A stretch of DNA of 61,189 bases from Candidatus Saccharicenans sp. (lineage in GTDB: Bacteria > Acidobacteriota > Aminicenantia > Aminicenantales > Saccharicenantaceae): contig JASEIU010000004.1 of NCBI GenBank assembly GCA_030017715.1, positions 203,456 through 264,644 on the forward strand, given 5' to 3'. The position numbers were made by a program, and so were the translations under genes. Position 1 is the first letter of the stretch; the number at the start of each line of letters is the position of its first letter. This document shows, one piece after another, positions 45,713 to 54,863 of this stretch. The notes beneath the pieces are model-generated. The model made no database searches, was not told the DNA's origin, and worked only from the letters and a program-made list of their open reading frames with translations.

Positions 45713-45730
45713 GACCGAACTGGATTTCTC

Positions 45731-45758
45731 TTGACATCCGGCTCGGGTTTTATATAAT
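45731..45758 (+). promoter_or_regulatory. Near-consensus promoter giving a leaderless tetR transcript
   Basis: TTGACA (45731-45736) and TATAAT (45753-45758) are both consensus with a 16-base spacer. Only six bases separate the -10 box from ATG 45765 and no Shine-Dalgarno is present, so the transcript should start at or next to the start codon. Confidence 0.8.
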
Positions 45759-45764
45759 AATACT

Positions 45765-46424
45765 ATGAAAACTAAAAACGTTTCATCAGTATCAGCGCCG
45801 GCCGACCTCAAACTCAGGATTCTGGAACGGTCGCGGAACCTATTCTTCAAGTACGGATACAGTCGGCTGAGCATGGATGAACTGGCCGAGGACCTGGGAA
45901 TCAGCAAGGCTACTCTTTACCGTCATTTCCCGGATAAAGAAGCCCTGCTGCGAGCGGTCATGGCCATGACCAGAGACCGGGTTCTGGGTCAGCTCCAGGC
46001 TATCGTCAGGGATGACCGCCTTCCGGTCAAGGCCAGACTGACCGCTTACCTGGAATTCGTCAGCCGGTTCATGTCCGGCCTCAGCCGGGATTTCATCCGC
46101 GACCTGAGGCAGAAACTGCCCGAACTGTGGAAAGAGATGGATGCCTTCCGCCGGCAGAAGGTGTTCCCCCTGGTTTCCGAAGTCATCATGGAAGGGGTGA
46201 GAAAAGGAGAAATTAAATCCGACCTGGACGGCCGGTTGTTTCTGGAGATTTTCTGGTACCTGGTGCAGGAATTCATGACTCCCGACTGGATAATCAGCCA
46301 TGACTATTCTCCTTCCGAGCTTCTGGAGAGCATAATTGACATTGTTTTTTACGGGATTTTCGTGGAAGAAAAATCAGGCCGGAAGTCCGGACGTCAGGCC
46401 GTTGGAAAAGGGAGGAAAAAATGA
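45765..46424 (+). CDS. TetR-family regulator
   Basis: It has 219 residues. The N-terminal HTH is clear: ILERSRNLFFKYGYSRLSMDELAEDLGISKATLYRHFPDKEALLRAV (about 19-65). The C-terminal ligand domain is all-helical and unassigned. It is the first gene of the exporter operon and overlaps the HlyD gene by ATGA, so it is very likely a repressor of this operon and of itself. The position matches E. coli cecR (ybiH) before ybhG. Confidence 0.92.
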   Translation: MKTKNVSSVSAPADLKLRILERSRNLFFKYGYSRLSMDELAEDLGISKATLYRHFPDKEALLRAVMAMTRDRVLGQLQAIVRDDRLPVKARLTAYLEFVSRFMSGLSRDFIRDLRQKLPELWKEMDAFRRQKVFPLVSEVIMEGVRKGEIKSDLDGRLFLEIFWYLVQEFMTPDWIISHDYSPSELLESIIDIVFYGIFVEEKSGRKSGRQAVGKGRKK

Positions 46425-47434
46425 GGGCAGCCAGATCAAGCGGGAAACATCGACCGGCAGCTTTCATCAAAATATTATTGTTAGCCCTGTCCGGTTCTAT
46501 TCTCATTTTGACATCGGGTTGTCGGAAAGCCGATGAGCAAGGGGTAATCAGGGCCACCGGCACCATCGAGAGCCGCATCGCCCGGATCAGTCCCCGGGTC
46601 GGGGGCCGGGTGCTTAAAGTTCTGGTTGAAGAAGGGCAGCGAGTGGAACCGGGCCAGGTTCTGGTTGAGCTGGACCATGAATATCTGGACCTCCAGCTCC
46701 GGCAGGCGGAAGCGGCTGCCAGATCGGCCAGAGCCCAGTTTGAGCTTTTAAGGAAAGGAGCCCGGAGCGAAGATATCACCCAGGCCGAACAGCAACTGCG
46801 GCAGGCCCTTATCAACCTGGAGCAGGCCAGCAAAGACGCCGAGCGGTTCCGCAATCTGTACGAGAAGGGAAGCCTTACCCGGAAGCAAAAGGAAGAGGCC
46901 GAAACCCGGCTGGCCCTGGCCGAAGCCCAGCACCTTCAGGCTCAGGAAGCCCTGAAAAAGCTAAAAACCATAGTTCAGCCGGAAGAGATTGAAGCCGCCG
47001 AAGCCAGGCTAAGCCAGGCGGAAGCCGGTGTCGACCTGCTAAAGAAGAATATCGAAGATTCAACCGTCCTGTGCCCGGTCCCGGGCGTGGTCACCGAAAA
47101 AGCGGTGGAGCCGGGAGAGCTGGTCAACCCGGGTGCCACCCTGGTCACCGTTTCCTGTCTTGACCCGGTGTTTCTGTGGGTTTATGTCACGGCGGCCGAG
47201 CTCGGACGGGTCAAGCTTGGTTCGGTGGCCGAAGTCACCATAGACGGTTTTCCCGGAAAAGTCTTTCCAGGCAAAGTTACCTATATCTCGCCCGAGGCCG
47301 AATTCACTCCGAAAAATATCCAGACCAGAGAAGACCGGGTGAAGCTGGTGTTCGCGGTCAAGATCGAACTGCCCAACCCGGAAGGACAGCTCAAGCCGGG
47401 ACTTCCGGCTGAGGCTACCCTAAGAACTGAATGA
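46421..47434 (+). CDS. HlyD/YbhG-family periplasmic adaptor lipoprotein
   Basis: It has 337 residues. The N-terminus ends in a lipobox LTSGC34. A biotinyl-lipoyl-like half (RISPRVGGRVLKVLVEEGQRVEPGQVLVELD) is followed by a long helical hairpin (about 85-215, heptad-rich) and the second lipoyl half plus beta-barrel (STVLCPVPGVVTEKAVEPGELVNPG). It links the ABC exporter to the outer membrane. It resembles E. coli YbhG. Coupled to tetR upstream and the ATPase downstream. Confidence 0.9.
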   Translation: MRAARSSGKHRPAAFIKILLLALSGSILILTSGCRKADEQGVIRATGTIESRIARISPRVGGRVLKVLVEEGQRVEPGQVLVELDHEYLDLQLRQAEAAARSARAQFELLRKGARSEDITQAEQQLRQALINLEQASKDAERFRNLYEKGSLTRKQKEEAETRLALAEAQHLQAQEALKKLKTIVQPEEIEAAEARLSQAEAGVDLLKKNIEDSTVLCPVPGVVTEKAVEPGELVNPGATLVTVSCLDPVFLWVYVTAAELGRVKLGSVAEVTIDGFPGKVFPGKVTYISPEAEFTPKNIQTREDRVKLVFAVKIELPNPEGQLKPGLPAEATLRTE

Positions 47435-47442
47435 TTCTATGA

Positions 47443-48375
47443 ATGGATAAAATGACCGGAGCGGTGCTGTCTGTCTCTAACCTGAAAAAGTTTTACGGGT
47501 CGACGGCAGCGGTGTCTTCAATTTCTCTGTATCTTGAAGCGGGGGAATTTCTCTGTCTGGTCGGCCCGGACGGAGCCGGCAAGAGCACAGCCCTGAGATT
47601 ATTATGCGGGCTGGAAAAACCTGATTCGGGGGAGATTGAACTTTTCGGACGGAGAATTGCCGGATTCGCCCCGGAGCTGCGAGCCCGGATCGGTTACCTG
47701 CCCCAGAATTTCAGCCTGTATGAAGACCTGACGGTCGAGGAAAATCTGGTCTTTTTCGCCGAGCTGTATGGAGTTTCGGATTACCGGTCGCTTATTGCTT
47801 CGCTCCTGGACTTTACGCGACTCGAGCCGTTCAGAAACCGACTGGCCGGCCAGCTTTCGGGAGGGATGAAGCAGAAGCTGGCCCTGGCCTGCACCCTGGT
47901 TCATCAGCCTGAGGTCCTGCTTCTGGATGAGCCGACTACCGGAGTCGACCCGGTTTCCCGTCGGGATTTCTGGCAGATTCTTTTTCGGTTGCAGAGGCAG
48001 GGGAAATCCATCCTGATGGCCACGCCCTACCTTGACGAAGCTGAGCGGGCCAGCCGGGTGGCCTTTATGCTGCAGGGCAGGATTATGGCCTGCGACCGGC
48101 CGGAAATAATCAAAGCTGAGTTCCCGGCCCGGCTGGTGGAGGTGGTGTCGCCTCAGTCTCGCCTTCTGCAGAAAGAACTCCAGTCATGGGCCGGGTCAGT
48201 AGAGGTCCAGCTTTTCGGCGACCGGCTGCACCTGGTTCTGGCGGAAGGGTTCGAGCTCCGGGCCCTGGAAGAGAGGCTGAGCCGACTGGATAGCGAAATT
48301 CTCAGCCTGTCCGAAATTTCGCCCTCGCTGGAGAATGTTTTTATTTTTCTGATGACCAGAGAAAAGAAGGCCTGA
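47443..48375 (+). CDS. ABC transporter ATPase, first of two (YbhF N-half-like)
   Basis: It has 310 residues; ATG 47452 is an alternative start. Walker A is GPDGAGKST (about 38-46), the signature LSGGMKQKLALA, and Walker B LLLDEPTTGVDP. The region after about 220 is the typical C-terminal extension of drug-type exporters. In E. coli YbhF the two nucleotide-binding domains are one polypeptide; here they are separate adjacent genes with a 2-base gap. It powers export across the inner membrane. Confidence 0.92.
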   Translation: MDKMTGAVLSVSNLKKFYGSTAAVSSISLYLEAGEFLCLVGPDGAGKSTALRLLCGLEKPDSGEIELFGRRIAGFAPELRARIGYLPQNFSLYEDLTVEENLVFFAELYGVSDYRSLIASLLDFTRLEPFRNRLAGQLSGGMKQKLALACTLVHQPEVLLLDEPTTGVDPVSRRDFWQILFRLQRQGKSILMATPYLDEAERASRVAFMLQGRIMACDRPEIIKAEFPARLVEVVSPQSRLLQKELQSWAGSVEVQLFGDRLHLVLAEGFELRALEERLSRLDSEILSLSEISPSLENVFIFLMTREKKA

Positions 48376-48377
48376 AA

Positions 48378-49313
48378 ATGAAACCGGCAGTGGAAGTCGA
48401 CCGGCTGACTAAAAGATTCGGCAGCTTTACGGCCGTTGACGGCCTTTCCCTGACCATAGATCCAGGCACCATCTTCGGTTTTCTTGGAGCCAACGGGGCC
48501 GGAAAATCGACCACCATTCGCATGCTCTGCGGCCTGCTCAGGCCGTCTTCAGGCACGGCCAGGGTGGCCGGCTTTGATGTCGACCAGGAAGCTCATCGGC
48601 TCAAACAGGTCATTGGCTACATGTCCCAGAAGTTTTCTCTCTACCCGGACCTGACGGTGGCCGAAAACCTGGAATTTTTCGGCCGGGTTTATGGACTCGA
48701 TAAAAGGCGTCTGGAGTCCAGCCTCAACAGGCTGAAAAAAAATACAGGATTGGAGGGCAGGGAGAAAATTCTGACCTCAGACCTGCCCACGGGCTGGCGC
48801 CAGCGTCTGGCCCTGAGCTGCGCCCTGCTCCATGACCCGGAGATTATTTTTCTGGATGAGCCCACGGGCGGGGTGGACCCGCTGGCCAGGAGGCAGTTCT
48901 GGGAGTTGATTTATGAACAGGCCGGGCAGGGGAAAACCGTCTTCGTCACCACCCATTACCTGGACGAAGCCGAATACTGCCATGAATTGAGGATAATTCA
49001 TGCCGGAAAAATTATTGCCGGAGGCAGTCCCGGGGAAATAAAAAAGAAATATTTTCCGGAGAACCTCCTGGAATTAACCTGTTCCAGTCCCCTGGAAATA
49101 TATGACTGGCTGAAGAGTCTGCCCGAAGTCAAACAGGTCTCCCTGTTCGGACTCAGACTGCACCTTCTGGTTGAGCCGGGCGAGGTTGGCGCTCTGCGCC
49201 GGAAGCTCATTCAGTTCGGGCTGGGCGATTTTGACCTGAGGACGATTGTTCCCAGTCTGGAAGATGTTTTCATCAGGCGTCTGGAAGAAGAGGCCGGAGA
49301 AAGGAGGAAATAA
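48378..49313 (+). CDS. ABC transporter ATPase, second of two (YbhF C-half-like)
   Basis: It has 311 residues. Walker A is GANGAGKSTT and Walker B IIFLDEPTGGVDP. The signature motif is altered: LPTGWRQRLALS instead of LSGGxxQR. A similar change occurs in the second half of YbhF-type proteins, so one of the two composite ATP sites may be degenerate. It is two bases downstream of the first ATPase and followed by the permeases. Confidence 0.92.
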   Translation: MKPAVEVDRLTKRFGSFTAVDGLSLTIDPGTIFGFLGANGAGKSTTIRMLCGLLRPSSGTARVAGFDVDQEAHRLKQVIGYMSQKFSLYPDLTVAENLEFFGRVYGLDKRRLESSLNRLKKNTGLEGREKILTSDLPTGWRQRLALSCALLHDPEIIFLDEPTGGVDPLARRQFWELIYEQAGQGKTVFVTTHYLDEAEYCHELRIIHAGKIIAGGSPGEIKKKYFPENLLELTCSSPLEIYDWLKSLPEVKQVSLFGLRLHLLVEPGEVGALRRKLIQFGLGDFDLRTIVPSLEDVFIRRLEEEAGERRK

Positions 49314-49314
49314 G

Positions 49315-50451
49315 GTGGATGTCAGGCGACTGAAGCCGGTCGTCAGGAAGGAATTCATCCAGATGAGGCGCGACCCGATCAGCCTGACCCTGATTCTAAT
49401 CCTTCCGGCTTTTATCCTGATCATGTTTGGTTATTCCCTTAACTTTGACGTCAAGCACCTGAGTCTGGCGGTGGTGGACCTCGACCGGAGCCAGGCCAGC
49501 CGGGAGCTTATTATGAAAATCTCTTCCGGAGAATACTTCGACCTGATATACCGGCTCGATTCTATATCGGAAGTCGATCCGCTGTTCGATTCCGAAAAGA
49601 TAAAACTGGCCCTGATCATTCCCCGAAATTTCTCCCGCCAACTGGATAGGGGGCAGAGCTCGAAGGTCGAGGTTCTGGCCGACGGAACCAATTCCACCAC
49701 CGCTCTGACCGGGCTGGGCTACCTGAATAGCATACTGCTTCAGTATTCAACCCGACTGAACCTCGAACTGCTGGAAAAAAGCGGATTGAAAAAGGCTGTC
49801 CTGCCCGTAACCGGCCGGGTAAGAGTCTGGTACAACCCGGAGCTTAAGAGTTCCAGGTTTCTGGTGCCCGGGCTTATGGCTTTTGTCCTGATGATAATCA
49901 TCGTCCTGGCCACCGCCCTGTCGATAGTCCGGGAAAAGGAGAGGGGCACCATGAATCAGCTTCTGCTGTCGCCTCTGAAGCCGGCCGAGATGATGGTCGG
50001 AAAAATCATTCCCTACCTGCTGCTTTCTCTGGTCGGGGCCCATCTGCTACTGCTGGCCGGCCGGGGTCTGTTTGGAATTGCCGTCAGAGGCAGTTACCCG
50101 GCTCTGCTCCTGGCGATGGTGCTCTTTCTTTTCTGCGGACTAAGCCAGGGAATTCTGGTGTCGACGGTGGCCTCTTCCCAGCAGGTGGCTTTTCTGCTGG
50201 CCGGACTGACCACCCTTCTTCCCACCTTCATCCTGTCCGGTTTTGTCTTTCCCATCAGAAATATGCCGTTGCCGGTTCAGGCCATAACCTACCTCATCCC
50301 GGCAAGATATTTTCTGGTCTGCCTTCGGGCTATCGTCCTGAAGGGTGCCGGGCTGGCAGCTTATTATCGAGACCTCATTTTTCTGGTTGCCTATGGGCTG
50401 ATTGTCACCGGACTCAGCCTGGCCAGATTGAGAAAGAGTCTGGAGCGATGA
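49315..50451 (+). CDS. ABC-2 type permease, first (YbhS-like)
   Basis: It has 378 residues from GTG 49315, with AAAGGAGG 8 bases upstream; the frame is open further into the ATPase gene. One N-terminal transmembrane segment (LTLILILPAFILIMFGYSL), a large periplasmic domain (about 40-185), and five C-terminal membrane segments form the ABC2 membrane-3 fold. VREKERGTMNQLLLSPLKPAEMMVGKIIPY is the conserved coupling region. It overlaps the second permease by ATGA. Confidence 0.92.
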   Translation: MDVRRLKPVVRKEFIQMRRDPISLTLILILPAFILIMFGYSLNFDVKHLSLAVVDLDRSQASRELIMKISSGEYFDLIYRLDSISEVDPLFDSEKIKLALIIPRNFSRQLDRGQSSKVEVLADGTNSTTALTGLGYLNSILLQYSTRLNLELLEKSGLKKAVLPVTGRVRVWYNPELKSSRFLVPGLMAFVLMIIIVLATALSIVREKERGTMNQLLLSPLKPAEMMVGKIIPYLLLSLVGAHLLLLAGRGLFGIAVRGSYPALLLAMVLFLFCGLSQGILVSTVASSQQVAFLLAGLTTLLPTFILSGFVFPIRNMPLPVQAITYLIPARYFLVCLRAIVLKGAGLAAYYRDLIFLVAYGLIVTGLSLARLRKSLER

Positions 50452-51572
50452 AAAGACTGCTGGCTTTTATAAGGAAGGAATTAATCCAGGTCCGGCGGGA
50501 TCGGCGGATGCTGCCGATTGTCATCATCGCTCCCATCCTTCAGCTTCTCATCCTGGGCTATGCGGTCAGCCTGGACGTCAGGGATATACCGGTGGTGGTG
50601 GTCGACCAGGATAATTCTGCTGGCAGCCGCGATTTTCTGCGGTCGGTTTTTAACTCAGGCTATTTTGTGGAAGCCGGCCGACAGGAGGCGGCCGAAAAGG
50701 TCGACGCCCTTCTGGACAGCGGCCGGGCGGCCGTGGCCATCATAATACCGCCGGGTTTTGAACGGGACCTGCTGGCCGGGAAAGCCGCCTCTTTTCAGTG
50801 TCTTGTGGACGGGACAGAAAGCCAGACCGCCACCGTCGGTCTGAATTATCTGGAATTCGTTTCCCGAAATTTCAATCAGAAACTTATCATCCAGGCTCTG
50901 GAAAAAATCGGGGCCGGGACCCGGTCGGCGGTTATTCAGCCCGAGGTCCGGGTATTTTTTAATCCGGCTCTTGTCAGTCGCAATTTCCTGCTGCCCGGAG
51001 TTTTTGGACTGCTGTTGATGGTGATGACGGTTATCCTGACGGCCATGGCCGTGGTCAAAGAATATGACCGGGGCACCATGGAGCAACTGATAGTTACACC
51101 GCTGCGACCGCCGGACATAATTCTGGGTAAGCTGCTGCCTTTTTTTATCATCGGCACGGTGGATGTTATTATTATTTTCGCCGTGACCAGGTTCTGGTTC
51201 GGCTTGCCGCTGCGGGGAAGTTTTCTGCTGCTTCTTGGCCTGAGCTTTATTTACATGCTGAGCACTCTGGGCATAGGGCTGTTCATCTCCACCATAACCC
51301 GGACTCCCCAGCAGGCCATGCTGACCTCATTTTTCTTCATGATTCCGATGATGATGCTGTCCGGGTTCGTCTTTCCGATTGAAAACATGCCCCGCTTCTT
51401 TCAGTGGCTGACCCTGGCTATTCCGCTTCGGTATTACCTGGTTGTGCTCAGGGGCATTTTCTTGAAGGGAGTCGGCCTGTCGACCCTGTATGACCAGGCT
51501 CTGCTGCTGCTGCTCCTGGCGGTGGTCATCAATGCTCTCAGCCTAAGCCGCTTCCGACGGCGGCTGGATTAG
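50448..51572 (+). CDS. ABC-2 type permease, second (YbhR-like)
   Basis: It has 374 residues with the same layout as the preceding permease: an N-terminal membrane segment, a periplasmic domain and five C-terminal segments. VVKEYDRGTMEQLIVTPLRPPDIILGKLLPFF is the matching coupling region and SGFVFPIENMPRFFQWLTLAIPLRYYL is a family block. The two permeases likely form a heterodimer. It ends the operon and converges with queA. Confidence 0.92.
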   Translation: MKRLLAFIRKELIQVRRDRRMLPIVIIAPILQLLILGYAVSLDVRDIPVVVVDQDNSAGSRDFLRSVFNSGYFVEAGRQEAAEKVDALLDSGRAAVAIIIPPGFERDLLAGKAASFQCLVDGTESQTATVGLNYLEFVSRNFNQKLIIQALEKIGAGTRSAVIQPEVRVFFNPALVSRNFLLPGVFGLLLMVMTVILTAMAVVKEYDRGTMEQLIVTPLRPPDIILGKLLPFFIIGTVDVIIIFAVTRFWFGLPLRGSFLLLLGLSFIYMLSTLGIGLFISTITRTPQQAMLTSFFFMIPMMMLSGFVFPIENMPRFFQWLTLAIPLRYYLVVLRGIFLKGVGLSTLYDQALLLLLLAVVINALSLSRFRRRLD

Positions 51573-51634
51573 CGATTATTTACGCTCCGGAGCGGGGAGA
51601 GAAATTCGATCCGGCAGCCGATTTCTGTATTTTC

Positions 51635-52684
51635 TCAAATGATCAGCATGCAGTCACCATAGGAAAAAAAACGATAGCTTTCCTTTACGGCTTCCCGGTA
51701 GGCCTCCATGGTGAGTTCATATCCGGCCAGGGCGCTGACCAGCATCAGCAGGCTGGAACGGGGCAGGTGAAAATTAGTCAGCAACCGGTCGACCAGTTTG
51801 AAACGATAGCCGGGGTAAATGAACAGGCTGGTGTGCTGCTCCCCGGGCTGCAGTCCCTCTTCCCGCCAGGCGCTTTCCAGAGTTCTGACCACCGTGGTCC
51901 CGACAGCTGTTACCGGCCGGCCTTCTTTTTTAGCCCGATTGATAGCTGCGGCAGTCTCCGGGCTGATCAGAAAAGATTCTTCCAGCATTTGATGGTCGGT
52001 AATCTTTTCCGCCCTCACCGGCTGGAAGGTGGCCAGGCCGACATTGAGGGTAACGTATTGAATTTCCACGCCCTTCTGCTTCAATTCGGCCAGAATCCTT
52101 TCGGTAAAATGCAACCCGGCTGTGGGCGCAGCTATCGAACCGTCCCTGGCCGCATAGACAGTCTGGTAACGTTCGGCGTCAATTTCTTTGAGCCTCGGGT
52201 CGCCAGGTCGGCGTTTTATGTAAGGGGGCAGGGGAGCCACCCCGATTTCCTTTAGCCGGGCCAGGACTTTTGCTGTGTTAAATTTCAGCAGCCGCCGGCC
52301 CGAAGGCCCGCGACCGGCAACTCTGGCTTCCAGGTCCCGGTCAAAGACCAACCGGTCTCCTTCCTTAACCTTTTTGGCCGGCCGGCAGAGAACCTCCCAC
52401 AGTCCCGGCTCCTTTTCTTTAATAAAAAGAAATTCTATGCTCTTTCTGTCCCCGTTTCTGACAGCCCAGGCCCTGGCCGGAATCACCCGGGAATTATTGA
52501 GAACCAGCAGGTCGCCGGGCCGGAAGAAATCGATGATTTCTTTGAATTGTCGATGGCTTATAGTTTTTAAGCTGCGGTTTAAGACCATCATCCTGGAGTC
52601 GTCGCGGTTGGGCAAGGGCTGCTGGGCGATGAGCTCGGGCGGCAGCTCATAATCGTAATCCCGGAGCAGGATTTTTTCAGTCAT
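51635..52684 (-). CDS. queA: S-adenosylmethionine:tRNA ribosyltransferase-isomerase
   Basis: Builds epoxyqueuosine on tRNA by transferring the ribosyl group of SAM. It has 349 residues, full length. Conserved blocks are YDYELPPELIAQQPLPNRDDSRMMV, LLVLNNSRVIPAR, IAAPTAGLHFTERIL and VGTTVVRTLES. It ends the yebC-ruvCAB-queA unit, 10 bases after ruvB. A queA next to ruvB is a common arrangement. Confidence 0.97.
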   Translation of the reverse strand: MTEKILLRDYDYELPPELIAQQPLPNRDDSRMMVLNRSLKTISHRQFKEIIDFFRPGDLLVLNNSRVIPARAWAVRNGDRKSIEFLFIKEKEPGLWEVLCRPAKKVKEGDRLVFDRDLEARVAGRGPSGRRLLKFNTAKVLARLKEIGVAPLPPYIKRRPGDPRLKEIDAERYQTVYAARDGSIAAPTAGLHFTERILAELKQKGVEIQYVTLNVGLATFQPVRAEKITDHQMLEESFLISPETAAAINRAKKEGRPVTAVGTTVVRTLESAWREEGLQPGEQHTSLFIYPGYRFKLVDRLLTNFHLPRSSLLMLVSALAGYELTMEAYREAVKESYRFFSYGDCMLII

Positions 52685-52694
52685 TTGAGATTTT

Positions 52695-53708
52695 TCAGAA
52701 CAGCTTCTTCTGACCGGCCGGCGGTTTGAAACCGAGATGCTGGTAGGCCCTGGCCGTCAGCTTGCGACCGCGCAGGGTTCTTTCCAGAAAGCCCAGCCGC
52801 ATCAGGTAAGGCTCATAGATCGATTCTATGGTGTCCTTTTCTTCGTCTATGGCCGCGGCGATAGTGTTGATGCCGACCGGACCGCCGCCGAAATTTTCCA
52901 TGATGGTCATCAGGATTTTGCGGTCGACGTCGTCCAGTCCCAGGACATCGACTTCCATCTGGTCCAGCGCCCGGCGGGCGATGCGGGCATCAATCTGGCC
53001 GTCGCCCTTGACCTCGGCGAAATCGCGGACCCGGCGTAGCAGCCGGTTGGCAATCCGGGGTGTGCCCCGGGCTCTCCGGGCGATTTCCTCGGCCCCGCTC
53101 TCCTCGACCTTAACTCCGAGAATTCTGGCCGAGCGCAGGATGATTTTTTTCAGGTCTTCCACTTGATAATAATCAAGCCGGTGGACGATTCCAAAACGGC
53201 TACGCAAGGGGGCGGTGATGCGGCCGGCCCGGGTAGTGGCTCCAACCAGGGTGAACTTCTTGATTCTGAGTTTGTGGCTCCTGGCTCCCGGTCCCTGGCC
53301 GATAATCACGTCCAGGCTGAAATCTTCCATGGCCGAGTAGAGGATTTCTTCCAGCGATGGATGCAGGCGGTGAATTTCGTCAATGAACAGAACTTCCTTA
53401 TCCTGAAGGCTGGTCAGGATGGCCGACAGGTCGCCGGCTTTTTCGATGACCGGACCGGAAGTGGGTTTGATGCCCACGCCCAGCTCTTTGGAAATCAGGT
53501 AAGCCAGGCTGGTCTTACCCAGGCCCGGCGGACCGTAAAGCAGCACGTGGTCCAGATGCTCGCCCCTGTTTCGGGCAGCCTGAATAAAAATTTTTAAGTT
53601 GGCTTTTATGTTTTCCTGACCGATAAAATCCTCAAACTTCTGCGGTCGGAGGCTGTCTTCAAACAGGACATCTTCGCGCGTTTTGACTGGAGTCAGGATA
53701 GCCGGCAT
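52695..53708 (-). CDS. ruvB: Holliday junction branch migration helicase RuvB
   Basis: Hexameric AAA+ motor driving branch migration with RuvA. It has 337 residues. [19 protein letters not shown] is the family start. Walker A is [11 protein letters not shown], Walker [10 protein letters not shown], sensor 1 GATTRAG, and the winged-helix end TARAYQHLG. It is 42 bases after ruvA. Confidence 0.98.
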   Translation of the reverse strand: MPAILTPVKTREDVLFEDSLRPQKFEDFIGQENIKANLKIFIQAARNRGEHLDHVLLYGPPGLGKTSLAYLISKELGVGIKPTSGPVIEKAGDLSAILTSLQDKEVLFIDEIHRLHPSLEEILYSAMEDFSLDVIIGQGPGARSHKLRIKKFTLVGATTRAGRITAPLRSRFGIVHRLDYYQVEDLKKIILRSARILGVKVEESGAEEIARRARGTPRIANRLLRRVRDFAEVKGDGQIDARIARRALDQMEVDVLGLDDVDRKILMTIMENFGGGPVGINTIAAAIDEEKDTIESIYEPYLMRLGFLERTLRGRKLTARAYQHLGFKPPAGQKKLF

Positions 53709-53750
53709 TTCCTATCTGTATTCCTTTCTGTCCTATTCTAACCTATTTAA

Positions 53751-54338
53751 TCATATCCTGGACATTCTTTTTAAGCATTCCCGGAGAAGCAGGTCAAAGC
53801 CGGCCCGGGCGCCCAGAGAACCGATGGTCAGGTCAACCACCTGTTCCGATTCTTTGCGGCGAAAACCGAGGTTGACCAGAGCCGAGACCAGGTCTTCTCG
53901 TTCTCTGGACTCCTGGCGGGACAGAACCTTTGCTTTCTTTTCAATCTTATCGGCCAGTTCCATGATCACCCGCAGGGCAGTCTTCTTTCCTATGCCGGGT
54001 ATCATGGACAGCCGGGTAACGTTGGTCTCGCGGACCGCTTCTTCCAGCTCTCTGGCTTCAATGCCAGAGAGGATGTTGATGGCCATTTTGGGCCCGATGC
54101 CAGAAATGGTGATGAGTTTTAAGAAGAGACTCTTTTCTTCCAGAGTCAGAAAGCCAAAGAGCTGAAGGGAATCATCGGTCAGATGGGTATGAACCAGGAG
54201 TTCGACCTCGGTTCCGGCTTCTCCCAGCTTGAAATAGGTGGACAGTGGAATGAGCAGAACATAACCGACGCCGCCGGTTACCACCACTACTTCACCCGGC
54301 TTTTTCTGAAGGATCTGTCCTTTTAAGTAGGCGATCAT
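53751..54338 (-). CDS. ruvA: Holliday junction DNA-binding protein RuvA
   Basis: RuvA tetramers hold the four-way junction for RuvB. It has 195 residues. Domain I reads MIAYLKGQILQKKPGEVVVVTGGVGYVL. The two helix-hairpin-helix motifs are LITISGIGPKMAINIL and LSMIPGIGKKTALRVI. Domain III (about 145-190) contacts RuvB. The start is 2 bases after the ruvC stop. Confidence 0.97.
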   Translation of the reverse strand: MIAYLKGQILQKKPGEVVVVTGGVGYVLLIPLSTYFKLGEAGTEVELLVHTHLTDDSLQLFGFLTLEEKSLFLKLITISGIGPKMAINILSGIEARELEEAVRETNVTRLSMIPGIGKKTALRVIMELADKIEKKAKVLSRQESREREDLVSALVNLGFRRKESEQVVDLTIGSLGARAGFDLLLRECLKRMSRI

Positions 54339-54340
54339 GT

Positions 54341-54847
54341 TTAATCTTTCTTTTGATTTTCTTCCAGCTCGAGCTCCAGCCGGCGGTTATTAAGATGGCA
54401 GATGGCTGCGGCCAGAGCGTCGGAGGCGTCAAGCGGCATCCGGTCATCCTCCAGGTTGAGCAGAATCTTAACCATCCTCTGCACCTGGTCCTTTTCGGCC
54501 TGCCCGTAGCCGGTCACTGCCTTTTTGATTTCCAGGGCCGAATATTCAAAGAGGGGACAGTTCCTGGAGGCCAGGGCCACCAGCACCGCTCCCCGCACCT
54601 GGCCCAGGGAAAGGGCAGTTCTGACATTGCGGGCATAGAAGGGATTTTCAATGGCCACTTCGTCCGGCTCAAAGCGCTCGATGATTTTTTCCAGATCGGT
54701 CCGGATTTCGTTCAGCCGGTGATGGAAGTCCGCCTGGCGCTCGGGCTTGATGATACCATAAACTACGGCCTGAACTTTATCCCCTTCGTTTTCAACGATA
54801 CCGAAACCGGTTGACTGCAGGCTGGGGTCTAAACCGAGCACCCTCAT
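54341..54847 (-). CDS. ruvC: Holliday junction resolvase RuvC
   Basis: Endonuclease that cuts Holliday junctions. It has 168 residues. The acidic catalytic residues are visible: Asp7 in VLGLDPSL, the Glu of VAIENPF near residue 66, and the C-terminal Asp pair in LDASDALAAAICH. AVTGYGQAEKDQVQRMV is a conserved block. It sits 16 bases after yebC. Confidence 0.97.
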   Translation of the reverse strand: MRVLGLDPSLQSTGFGIVENEGDKVQAVVYGIIKPERQADFHHRLNEIRTDLEKIIERFEPDEVAIENPFYARNVRTALSLGQVRGAVLVALASRNCPLFEYSALEIKKAVTGYGQAEKDQVQRMVKILLNLEDDRMPLDASDALAAAICHLNNRRLELELEENQKKD

Positions 54848-54863
54848 TTAGCGGGCCATTCCG

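Noticed and set aside
51583..51594. CGCTCCGGAGCG palindrome between the exporter operon and queA
   Set aside because: It is a perfect palindrome with no loop or T-run. It is too short to call a terminator or operator.
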